8,197 bases of DNA from Anaerolineales bacterium Chloro_02. Lineage in GTDB: Bacteria; Chloroflexota; Anaerolineae; Anaerolineales; Anaerolineaceae. This document shows positions 1 to 5,978 of this stretch, piece by piece (positions within the stretch are counted from its first letter, which is position 1; each line of letters opens with the position of its first letter). Location: NCBI GenBank assembly GCA_001603765.1, contig LUZV01000138.1:1-8197 (forward strand). Reading direction: 5' to 3'. The translations under genes were made by a program, and so were the position numbers. The notes below the pieces were generated by a model that saw only the letters and a program-made list of their open reading frames with translations, was not told where the DNA came from and ran no database searches.

Positions 1-228
1 GTGCAAGCCTGGCATCAACACGCCTTTTGAGAGTCTCATCCCCACTTTAACTCTCACGATACGCACGCCGTCCAGGCTCTCTTCAGCTGCCAATTTTTCG
101 TCAAACAAGGACGTCAGCACGCACACCTGGTGCCCAAGCTCAACCAAACCCCGCGCCAAGCGCAGCGCGTATACCGTGAGCCCGGAACTGTAGGGGTGGA
201 AATAGGTGGATGTGATCAGAATCTTCAT
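1..228 (-). CDS. GT4-family glycosyltransferase, N-terminal part (cut by window edge)
   Basis: The first 76 codons of a minus-strand gene read open to the window edge. The protein begins MKILITSTYFHPYSSG and continues with VYALRLARGLVELGHQV and CVLTS, the usual first Rossmann strand, glycine-containing loop and first helix of a GT-B fold glycosyltransferase of family GT4. Such enzymes transfer a sugar from a nucleotide-sugar donor to a lipid, glycan or small-molecule acceptor, usually at the cytoplasmic face of the membrane. Donor and acceptor cannot be told, because the C-terminal donor-binding domain with the EX7E motif lies outside the window. The start ATG at 226-228 overlaps the stop of the upstream membrane protein gene by one base (TGATG), and AAAAGG four bases upstream can serve as ribosome binding site. 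It is probably co-transcribed with the two genes upstream. Family call fairly sure; specificity unknown. Confidence 0.82.
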   Translation of the reverse strand, partial: MKILITSTYFHPYSSGLTVYALRLARGLVELGHQVCVLTSLFDEKLAAEESLDGVRIVRVKVGMRLSKGVLMPGLH

Positions 229-1253
229 CAGACCTTTTCTCCTCCAACCCCTTTTCTGGCGCGGCTGACCAGCGATCCCAGGTTTTCACCCATCACGTAG
301 ATCCCAATCATCCCAAGAAAAATCGGCAGGACCACCTGCGCCCCATGCACAACCAGTGCCATCGCCAGCGCGTCCGCCCTCCCAACGCCGACCAGTGAGT
401 ATGACGCCACCACCCCAGCCTCAAACACGCCCAACCCAGCCGGCGCCGCTGGCAGCGCATTAACAAACGCGCTTGCTGGAGTAACCAATAACGGCCACCA
501 CCATTGGTCATGTCCCAAAATTGCTCGCTGTAAAACATTAAACTGCACCATCGACATTGCCCAGCTGACCGCCAGTAAAAACAATGCCAACAAAAACTGT
601 TTTGGGTTCAGAAAGATTTGAAAACCAGCCAGCATTTTATCCAACGCCGGCAGTATCTTCTCCCTCACCATTTTTTTATTACCAAAGCGGCTTTCCAGCC
701 AGCCGATCACGCGCTTTCTGTGCCTCACGCTTAGGAAAATCGCCGCGCTGAAGATCAGCAATCCTACAGCTGTGACAAAGACCAAAGTTCGCAGTCCGCT
801 TTCTCCAACTATCAAGGGCAAAGTTGCCAGGAAGAAAAGCGATCCGACCATCAGGTCCATCATCCGTTCCGTTACAATGGCTGCGAGCACCTCCGGATAG
901 TTATGCTTGCCCTTTCCATGCCGGACGAGCAGAATAGCTCTGCCAACTTCCCCTAATCTGAGCGGCAAAATATTATTGAGCAGGTAACCCACGTTCATTG
1001 CCCAAAAAGCCGATGAAAACGAGAAATCTTTGCCCAGAATCTGCCAACAGACCACGCCGCGAACAAAAAGCCCGACCACAAAACTGGCAATGATCAGCGC
1101 CACAGACGCGGGCGATAAGGCTGCCAACGCGGACTTAAGCGCCACCAGGTCAATCTGACGCGCCAGAATCCAGATGGCTAATCCGCTGATCACCAGCGCC
1201 AAAACAATTCGCCCCAGATCGCTGGCGCGCAAACCTTTGCCCGCTTCGGTCAT
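228..1253 (-). CDS. UPF0104 / flippase-like integral membrane protein (YbhN/AglD family)
   Basis: This 341-residue protein is almost wholly hydrophobic, with about eight predicted membrane segments (roughly residues 15-33, 50-72, 82-98, 130-149, 155-175, 219-241, 253-290 in two parts, and 296-321). It carries the two hallmarks of the UPF0104 family, which is related to the membrane domain of lysylphosphatidylglycerol synthase: NNILPLRLGEVGR at 93-105 and NALPAAPAGLGVFE at 265-278. No C-terminal aminoacyl-transfer domain is present, so it is not a full MprF. Members of the family are often encoded beside glycosyltransferases and are thought to move or handle lipid-linked substrates, but biochemical proof is sparse. 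Here it lies between lepA and a GT4 glycosyltransferase and overlaps each by one base. Its ATG follows GGAGA at 1258-1262 with good spacing. The length is normal for stand-alone members. Family assignment is firm; a flippase role is an inference. Confidence 0.85.
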   Translation of the reverse strand: MTEAGKGLRASDLGRIVLALVISGLAIWILARQIDLVALKSALAALSPASVALIIASFVVGLFVRGVVCWQILGKDFSFSSAFWAMNVGYLLNNILPLRLGEVGRAILLVRHGKGKHNYPEVLAAIVTERMMDLMVGSLFFLATLPLIVGESGLRTLVFVTAVGLLIFSAAIFLSVRHRKRVIGWLESRFGNKKMVREKILPALDKMLAGFQIFLNPKQFLLALFLLAVSWAMSMVQFNVLQRAILGHDQWWWPLLVTPASAFVNALPAAPAGLGVFEAGVVASYSLVGVGRADALAMALVVHGAQVVLPIFLGMIGIYVMGENLGSLVSRARKGVGGEKV

Positions 1254-3046
1254 TAATTCTCCAGCCGCAAAATGGCCATGAAAGCTTCTTGTGGGATTTC
1301 CACGCTTCCGACCATTTTCATCCGTTTTTTTCCCCGTTTTTGTTTTTCAAGCAGCTTTTTCTTGCGGGTAATATCGCCGCCATAACACTTTGCCAAAACA
1401 TCCTTGCGCAGAGCCTTAACATTCGCGCGCGAGATTACGCGCCCCTCAGCATAGGCTTGTATTGGGATAGTGAACATTTGCTGCGGAATGATCTCCTTTA
1501 ATTTGCTCACCAGCGCCTGCCCTTTATGGTAAGCGTCCTGGCTGTGGACGATCGCCGTGAGCGCGTCTACGGGTTCTTCGTTCAACAGTATTTGCAGCTT
1601 AACCAAATCACCCGCGCGATATTCCAGGAACTGGTAGTCCATGGAAGCATAGCCGCGAGTGTTGGACTTCAACAGATCAAAAAAGTCCACAATGATCTCA
1701 GATAGTGGAATTTCAAAATTGAGCTGCACGCGATTTGCCGCCGGGTATTCTTGATTAACATAGATCCCGCGGCGCTTGCGCACCATTTCCATGATCACGC
1801 CGTAATAATCCGTCGGGCTGAAAATCTCCAACGCCATCCAGGGTTCAAAGATCTCTTTAATTTTGCCTTCATCAGGCAAATCAGCCGGTGAATCGATGAT
1901 AATAGTGCTGCCGTCCGTGAGCTCAACCTGATACTCCACCGAAGGAGCAGTAAACACCACATCCAGATCGTACTCACGTTCGATGCGCTCTTGGATAATC
2001 TCCATATGGAAGAGTCCCAGAAAACCGCATCTAAAACCAAAGTTTAGCGCCTCAGATGATTCAGGTTCATAGGTCAATGAGGCGTCGTTAAGCTGCAGTT
2101 TTTCGAGTGCTTCTTTTAAATTTGCGAAATCTTCACCATCCACAGGGTACACACCCGCGAAGACCATCGGCTTAGCCTTCTGATAACCAGGCAACGGAGC
2201 ATCCGCGGGCTTCGCGGCGTTGGTGATCGTATCGCCGACTCGGCACTCCGATACTGTTTTCAACCCGGTCGCGATGTATCCAACATCGCCGGCACTCAAT
2301 TTGTCAATCGGGAGCAGATTTGGTGAAAAAATGCCAATTTCAACCGGCACAATTTTCGTCCCGGTCGCCATCATCGCGATTTTGTCATTGGCCGTCAGGT
2401 TACCGTCAAAAACTCTGATATATGCTATCACCCCTTTATAGGCGTCGTAATGCGAATCAAAAATCAGAGCTCTAAGAGGCTTGTCCTGTGACCTTTCAGG
2501 CGCTGGGATTTTTGCGGCAATCGCTTCCAAAACCTTGTCCACTCCCAGCCCCGTTTTGGCGCTGATGGGAATAATCTCCTCATCCTCAACACCCAGCAGC
2601 ATCTTCAGATCGCGCTTGACTCCTTCAACATCTGCCGACTGCAAGTCAACCTTGTTGATGACGGGAATGATCACCAGGTTCGCGTCCAGCGCCAGGTAAA
2701 GATTCGCGAGCGTTTGGGCTTCAATCCCCTGAGTGGCGTCCACCACCAGCACGGCGCCCTCACAGGCATACAGCGCGCGGCTGACTTCATAGTTAAAGTC
2801 CACATGTCCAGGTGTGTCGATTAAATTAAATTCATAATCCAAACCGTCTTTGGCGTTGTAGACCATCCTCACAGCCGACGCTTTGATCGTAACGCCCTTT
2901 TCGCGCTCCAGGTCCATCGAGTCCAATACCTGCGCCGTCATTTCACGGTCTGAGATTGTGTTCGTCATCTGCAGCATTCTGTCTGCCAGGGTAGACTTGC
3001 CGTGATCCACGTGTGCGATAATGCAAAAATTTCGTATTCTGTCCAT
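1253..3046 (-). CDS. lepA: elongation factor 4 (LepA), ribosome-associated GTPase
   Basis: LepA is a cytoplasmic translational GTPase of the EF-G group that binds the ribosome and affects back-translocation, initiation or assembly under stress. All GTPase motifs are present: AHVDHGKST at residues 11-19, REKGVTIKA at 48-56, DTPGH at 77-81, NKVDL at 131-135 and SAKTG at 162-166. The LepA-specific C-terminal region is clear, with CYGGDITRKKKLLEKQKRGK followed by KRMKMVGSVEIPQEAFMAIL near the end. Length from the chosen ATG is 597 residues, matching the family (about 600). The frame stays open to a TTG at 3082, adding 12 residues, but the family begins at the equivalent of MDRIRNF, the TATAAT promoter box would lie inside that extension, and GAGAGG at 3050-3055 precedes the ATG at 3046. 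It is the first gene of the leftward operon, and its stop overlaps the next ATG (TAATG). Confidence 0.97.
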   Translation of the reverse strand: MDRIRNFCIIAHVDHGKSTLADRMLQMTNTISDREMTAQVLDSMDLEREKGVTIKASAVRMVYNAKDGLDYEFNLIDTPGHVDFNYEVSRALYACEGAVLVVDATQGIEAQTLANLYLALDANLVIIPVINKVDLQSADVEGVKRDLKMLLGVEDEEIIPISAKTGLGVDKVLEAIAAKIPAPERSQDKPLRALIFDSHYDAYKGVIAYIRVFDGNLTANDKIAMMATGTKIVPVEIGIFSPNLLPIDKLSAGDVGYIATGLKTVSECRVGDTITNAAKPADAPLPGYQKAKPMVFAGVYPVDGEDFANLKEALEKLQLNDASLTYEPESSEALNFGFRCGFLGLFHMEIIQERIEREYDLDVVFTAPSVEYQVELTDGSTIIIDSPADLPDEGKIKEIFEPWMALEIFSPTDYYGVIMEMVRKRRGIYVNQEYPAANRVQLNFEIPLSEIIVDFFDLLKSNTRGYASMDYQFLEYRAGDLVKLQILLNEEPVDALTAIVHSQDAYHKGQALVSKLKEIIPQQMFTIPIQAYAEGRVISRANVKALRKDVLAKCYGGDITRKKKLLEKQKRGKKRMKMVGSVEIPQEAFMAILRLEN

Positions 3047-3049
3047 AAG

Positions 3050-3071
3050 CCTCTCAGTATAGCCTATTATA
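3050..3071 (-). promoter_or_regulatory. probable lepA promoter -10 box and ribosome binding site
   Basis: On the minus strand a perfect TATAAT lies at 3071-3066, 19 bases before the lepA ATG, and GAGAGG lies at 3055-3050. No good -35 hexamer is seen at the usual distance (the best is a weak CATAAA at 3095-3090). The predicted 5' leader is only about a dozen bases. The placement argues for the ATG at 3046 rather than the in-frame TTG at 3082. Confidence 0.55.
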
Positions 3072-3138
3072 CCTGTACCCAACCTTTGCTTTATGTCTTA
3101 AGCATCTGCCAAACCGACTGGTGGCGGTCATAATTCTA

Positions 3139-3160
3139 ACCCTGCCAGACCTGGCAGTGT
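3139..3160. repeat. inverted repeat in the divergent intergenic region
   Basis: CTGCCAG at 3142-3148 and CTGGCAG at 3151-3157 are perfect 7-base arms around the dinucleotide AC. Beyond one mismatched pair, two further pairs extend each arm to ten bases (3139-3148 with 3151-3160). No T-run follows on either strand, so it is not an intrinsic terminator. It lies between the two divergent promoters, about 70 bases upstream of the lepA -10 box. It could be an operator or a copy of a short dispersed genomic palindrome; the sequence alone does not decide. Confidence 0.5.
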
Positions 3161-3280
3161 CTTACCGAACGCCTAACTCCAGTGATGTTGAGATCAAAAA
3201 ATTTCCTGTTTCGCGACAAGGTCTTACAGCAAATTTTAACCGCCTTTCCCCTACCGCATGCCAGCAGTCACCCGGCGTTA

Positions 3281-3289
3281 TGGTAAGAT
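3281..3289 (+). promoter_or_regulatory. extended -10 promoter element of the UbiA-mevalonate kinase-IPK operon
   Basis: TGGTAAGAT reads as an extended -10 element (TGn followed by TAAGAT, five of six matches to TATAAT). The preferred ATG at 3297 begins eight bases after its end, where transcription would be expected to start, so the mRNA would be leaderless or nearly so. No convincing -35 hexamer is seen, which an extended -10 can compensate for. The alternative is that GGTAAG at 3282-3287 is a weak ribosome binding site and the promoter lies further upstream. Confidence 0.4.
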
Positions 3290-3296
3290 AAATATC

Positions 3297-4166
3297 ATGT
3301 TGAAAGTCTATCTCGAAACGCTTCGTCCTCGTCAATGGCCGAAAAATCTTGTGATCTTCGCGGGTCTTATCTTCGACCGCCAGCTCATCTACATCGTTTC
3401 AACCGGGCGAGTCGCGGCTGCTTTCATTATTTTCTGCCTGGTTTCGGGCTTAACTTATACGATCAATGACATTCTCGACGTCAAGGCAGATCGCCAGCAC
3501 CCTCAAAAATGCCGCCGCCCGATTGCCTCAGGTCGCCTTCCTTTAAAAAAAGCGATCCCTTTTACAATCGCATTAGCCTTAATCAGCCTGAGTCTGGCGT
3601 TTATTCTTTCCTGGAAGCTCGGGCTTATCTGCGTCACCTACACGCTTCTTATGCTCGCCTATTCCAAATGGCTTAAGCATATTCTGATTGTCGACGTTAT
3701 GGTCATCAGCACCGGATTCCTCCTGCGCGTTATGGCTGGCATCAGTGTCATTCAGGTTACCAACTTTTCTCCCTGGCTGTTTATTCTGACGACCCTGGTG
3801 GCTCTTTTTCTCGGCTTCGGCAAACGTCTGGCTGAACTCAAGCTGCTCGAAGGCAGCGCCGGAGAGTTCCGCAAAGTGCTCGACGGCTACACTGTTCCGC
3901 TGCTCAATCAATACCTGGTGGTCATTCTTGCTTCAATCCTGATCACCTACATGCTCTACACTTTCTCAGCTCATCCGCAGGGTCCTTCCTATGCGATGAT
4001 GTTGACCATCCCATTCGTTTTCTACAGCATTTTTCGCTACATGTTTCTGATCCAAAACTCCAGCGTCGCGTCAGCCCCCGAAGAAGTCTTCCTCAACGAC
4101 CGCCCAATTCAGGTAGCGATTCTTCTCTGGGGTATCACGGTCATTTTGGTGCTTTATCTGCTCTAA
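3297..4166 (+). CDS. UbiA-superfamily prenyltransferase, decaprenyl-phosphate phosphoribosyltransferase-like
   Basis: This integral membrane protein (289 residues from the chosen ATG) belongs to the UbiA superfamily and resembles the subgroup of decaprenyl-phosphate 5-phosphoribosyltransferase, which joins phosphoribosyl diphosphate and a polyprenyl phosphate to make phosphoribosyl-polyprenol. Diagnostic features are RPRQWPKN near the start (residues 10-17), the metal-binding first motif NDILDVKADRQHP at 57-69 followed by RRPIASG, the second motif region from YSKWLK through DVMVIS to GFLLRVMAGI (122-148), GKRLAEL at 175-181 and NDRPIQ at 267-272. About eight or nine membrane helices are apparent. 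An in-frame ATG at 3258 would add 13 polar residues, but family members begin close to LRPRQW and neither start has a good ribosome binding site. It is followed after 11 bases by mevalonate kinase. Subgroup call is good; the actual sugar donor and the final product in this organism are unproven. Confidence 0.85.
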   Translation: MLKVYLETLRPRQWPKNLVIFAGLIFDRQLIYIVSTGRVAAAFIIFCLVSGLTYTINDILDVKADRQHPQKCRRPIASGRLPLKKAIPFTIALALISLSLAFILSWKLGLICVTYTLLMLAYSKWLKHILIVDVMVISTGFLLRVMAGISVIQVTNFSPWLFILTTLVALFLGFGKRLAELKLLEGSAGEFRKVLDGYTVPLLNQYLVVILASILITYMLYTFSAHPQGPSYAMMLTIPFVFYSIFRYMFLIQNSSVASAPEEVFLNDRPIQVAILLWGITVILVLYLL

Positions 4167-4177
4167 AGAGGTGAGTT

Positions 4178-5128
4178 ATGCCTGCCGTATCCGCAACAGC
4201 TTGTGGAAAGCTAATCCTACTTGGCGAACACGCCGTCGTCTATGATAGCCCGGCTATTGCCATCCCAATCACCAGCCTGAGAGTCCGCGCGGTTGTAGAG
4301 CCGTTGATTGGCGAGGTCCAAGGCACAATCCGCGTCAAAGCTGAACCCTTGGGGATTGATCACAACCTCACCGAGTTAGGTAAGGATCATTTTTTAGCCA
4401 ACGCGCTCGGTCTCCTTTTTTCGACCCTCGGGTTGCTTCAAACCCCAACCTGTCGAATAACAATCACCTCCGAACTTCCAATCGCGGCTGGATTGGGCTC
4501 CAGCGCGGCTTACGCGGTCGCCCTTCTGCGGGCAATGTCGGCTTTTCTGGGACACTCGTTAAACTTGCAGGAACTCAACACCCTCGCCTTTCAATCTGAA
4601 CAGTCCGTTCACGGCCGCCCTTCTGGCATCGACAACACAGTCATAACTTATGAAAAACCGATCTTCTATCAGCGCGGCGCGATGATCGAGTTCCTCCAGC
4701 CTATCCGCGAGTTTGTCTTTGTCATTGCCGATTCAGGTATTCGCAAGTCAACCCGTGAATCGACCTCTCAACTCGCTGCGGATTTAAAGGCTGACCCTCA
4801 GAGGTACCAACCCCATCTTGATGCGATTGCCGATCTCGTGAAGCAGAGCAAGCGCTCCTTTCAGATCGGTGATCTCGACGCGCTTGGCAGTGCCATCAAC
4901 GCCAACCAGGAGCACCTCTCCGCCTTGCGGCTCTCATGCCCCGAGCTCGACGGTCTGGTCAGCGTGGCGCGTGAAGCTGGCGCGCTTGGCGCAAAACTGA
5001 CGGGTGGCGGCAAAGGTGGTCACATGCTGGCACTTGTGACGCCTGAAACTGAAGCTGCTGTCGCGCAGGCTCTCCAATCTGCCGGCTCACCGCGCGTTTT
5101 TTCAACGCGCCTTTATCCAGGCGAATAA
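4178..5128 (+). CDS. mvk: mevalonate kinase (GHMP kinase family)
   Basis: A cytoplasmic GHMP-fold kinase of 316 residues that would phosphorylate mevalonate to 5-phosphomevalonate using ATP. The start GKLILLGEHAVVYDSPAIAI (residues 10-29) is the mevalonate kinase signature with the conserved lysine K11. The ATP-binding loop PIAAGLGSSAA lies at 101-111. E141 followed by HGRPSGID at 145-152 gives the catalytic aspartate D152, ADSGIRKST at 184-192 is the next conserved block, and KLTGGGKGGHM at 273-283 is GHMP motif 3. The length suits a compact archaeal or bacterial mevalonate kinase rather than the longer eukaryotic form. Translation starts after a strong site, AGAGGTGA at 4167-4174. The stop TAA is directly followed by the ATG of isopentenyl phosphate kinase. 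Other GHMP sugar kinases are possible but fit the first motif and the neighbour less well. Confidence 0.93.
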   Translation: MPAVSATACGKLILLGEHAVVYDSPAIAIPITSLRVRAVVEPLIGEVQGTIRVKAEPLGIDHNLTELGKDHFLANALGLLFSTLGLLQTPTCRITITSELPIAAGLGSSAAYAVALLRAMSAFLGHSLNLQELNTLAFQSEQSVHGRPSGIDNTVITYEKPIFYQRGAMIEFLQPIREFVFVIADSGIRKSTRESTSQLAADLKADPQRYQPHLDAIADLVKQSKRSFQIGDLDALGSAINANQEHLSALRLSCPELDGLVSVAREAGALGAKLTGGGKGGHMLALVTPETEAAVAQALQSAGSPRVFSTRLYPGE

Positions 5129-5929
5129 ATGAACCCGGTTTTTCCTGACCTGATTTTCCTGAAACTGGGTGGGTCCCTTATTACAAACAAAGACCAGCCC
5201 GAATCGGCGAGAGTTGAGCAAATTGAGATCCTTTTATCTCAGATTGCCGCCTGGCGCGAGGCGAACCCATTGAGCCGCCTTCTTTTAGGTCATGGCTCAG
5301 GCTCTTTTGGTCACCACGCGGCTGCGCGTTACGGCACCCGGGGCGGCGTGCGCACCGCGGAGGAAGCCGAAGGCTTCCAGCAAGTCTGGCTGAGCGCGCG
5401 CCGGTTGAACCAGATTATCCTTGATCAGGCGCGTGCCTTCAATTTGCCCCTGATTTCTTTCCCGCCATCAGCTTCTATCACCTCTGATAATCGAAAAATC
5501 CTGACCTGGAACCTGCAGCCCATCACGCGCGCGCTCGAAATGGATCTGATACCCCTTATTTATGGTGATGTCATCGCGGATTTGTCGCTCGGGGGAACGA
5601 TCCTTTCCACTGAGGAGCTTTTTGTCCACTTAGCTCATGCTCTACACCCCAACCGCATCCTGCTTGCCGGCAAGGAAGAGGGTGTTTTTGCGGATTTTCC
5701 CCACAATCAGCACCTTATAAGACAAATTCCTTCCCATGCTGACCTAACCGATTCACTTCAGGGCTCCGCCAGCCAGGATGTGACTGGCGGGATGCTGACG
5801 AAAGTTCAATCGATGCAAGCGCTCTGCCGCGACCTGCCAGATCTCACAGTCAATATTTTTTCTGCTGTCTCTCCAGGCACGCTTTTACAGGCTCTGAATA
5901 ACTGCGGCATAGGCACCCTGATTCATTAA
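5129..5929 (+). CDS. isopentenyl phosphate kinase (IPK)
   Basis: A cytoplasmic kinase of the amino acid kinase fold, 266 residues, expected to convert isopentenyl phosphate and ATP to isopentenyl diphosphate, the last step of the archaeal-type mevalonate pathway. Motifs in order: FLKLGGSLIT at 10-19 (phosphate-binding lysine K12), LLGHGSGSFGHHAA at 52-65 with H62 at the position of the catalytic histidine of known IPKs, YGDVIAD at 145-151, ILSTEELFVHLA at 158-169, LLAGKEEGVFADFP at 178-191 and QDVTGGMLTKV at 216-226. The catalytic histidine separates IPK from glutamate-5-kinase or acetylglutamate kinase. The related phosphonate kinase FomA is the main alternative, but adjacency to mevalonate kinase favours IPK. 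Compared with the common family patterns as I recall them, HGSGSFGH replaces HGGGSFGH and STEEL stands where SGDD-like residues are frequent. TAA-ATG abuts the upstream gene with no spacer, and only a weak AGGCGA precedes it, so expression probably depends on translation of mevalonate kinase. Confidence 0.9.
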   Translation: MNPVFPDLIFLKLGGSLITNKDQPESARVEQIEILLSQIAAWREANPLSRLLLGHGSGSFGHHAAARYGTRGGVRTAEEAEGFQQVWLSARRLNQIILDQARAFNLPLISFPPSASITSDNRKILTWNLQPITRALEMDLIPLIYGDVIADLSLGGTILSTEELFVHLAHALHPNRILLAGKEEGVFADFPHNQHLIRQIPSHADLTDSLQGSASQDVTGGMLTKVQSMQALCRDLPDLTVNIFSAVSPGTLLQALNNCGIGTLIH

Positions 5930-5933
5930 TCGT

Positions 5934-5972
5934 TTCACTTCCTTCGGATTACACGTATAATTCCCGTAGAGG
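5934..5972 (+). promoter_or_regulatory. sigma-70 type promoter and ribosome binding site for the dGTPase-greA unit
   Basis: TTCACT at 5934-5939 (four of six matches to TTGACA) and a perfect TATAAT at 5956-5961 are separated by 16 bases. AGAGG at 5968-5972 then lies six bases before the ATG at 5979. This predicts a short leader of about 10 bases and a transcription start independent of the upstream isoprenoid genes, although no terminator separates the two units. Confidence 0.6.
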
Positions 5973-5978
5973 TTTTGC

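Noticed and set aside
3047..3082. Longer LepA start at TTG 3082
   Set aside because: It adds 12 residues absent from the family, uses a rare start, and contains the TATAAT box and the GAGAGG site of the ATG at 3046.
3142..3157. Intrinsic terminator at the intergenic palindrome
   Set aside because: No T-run follows on either strand, the loop is too short for a good hairpin, and no gene ends nearby.
3258..3296. Upstream ATG for the UbiA-family gene
   Set aside because: No ribosome binding site precedes it, the extra 13 residues are not expected for the family, and the extended -10 element lies within this stretch. Kept as a minor alternative.
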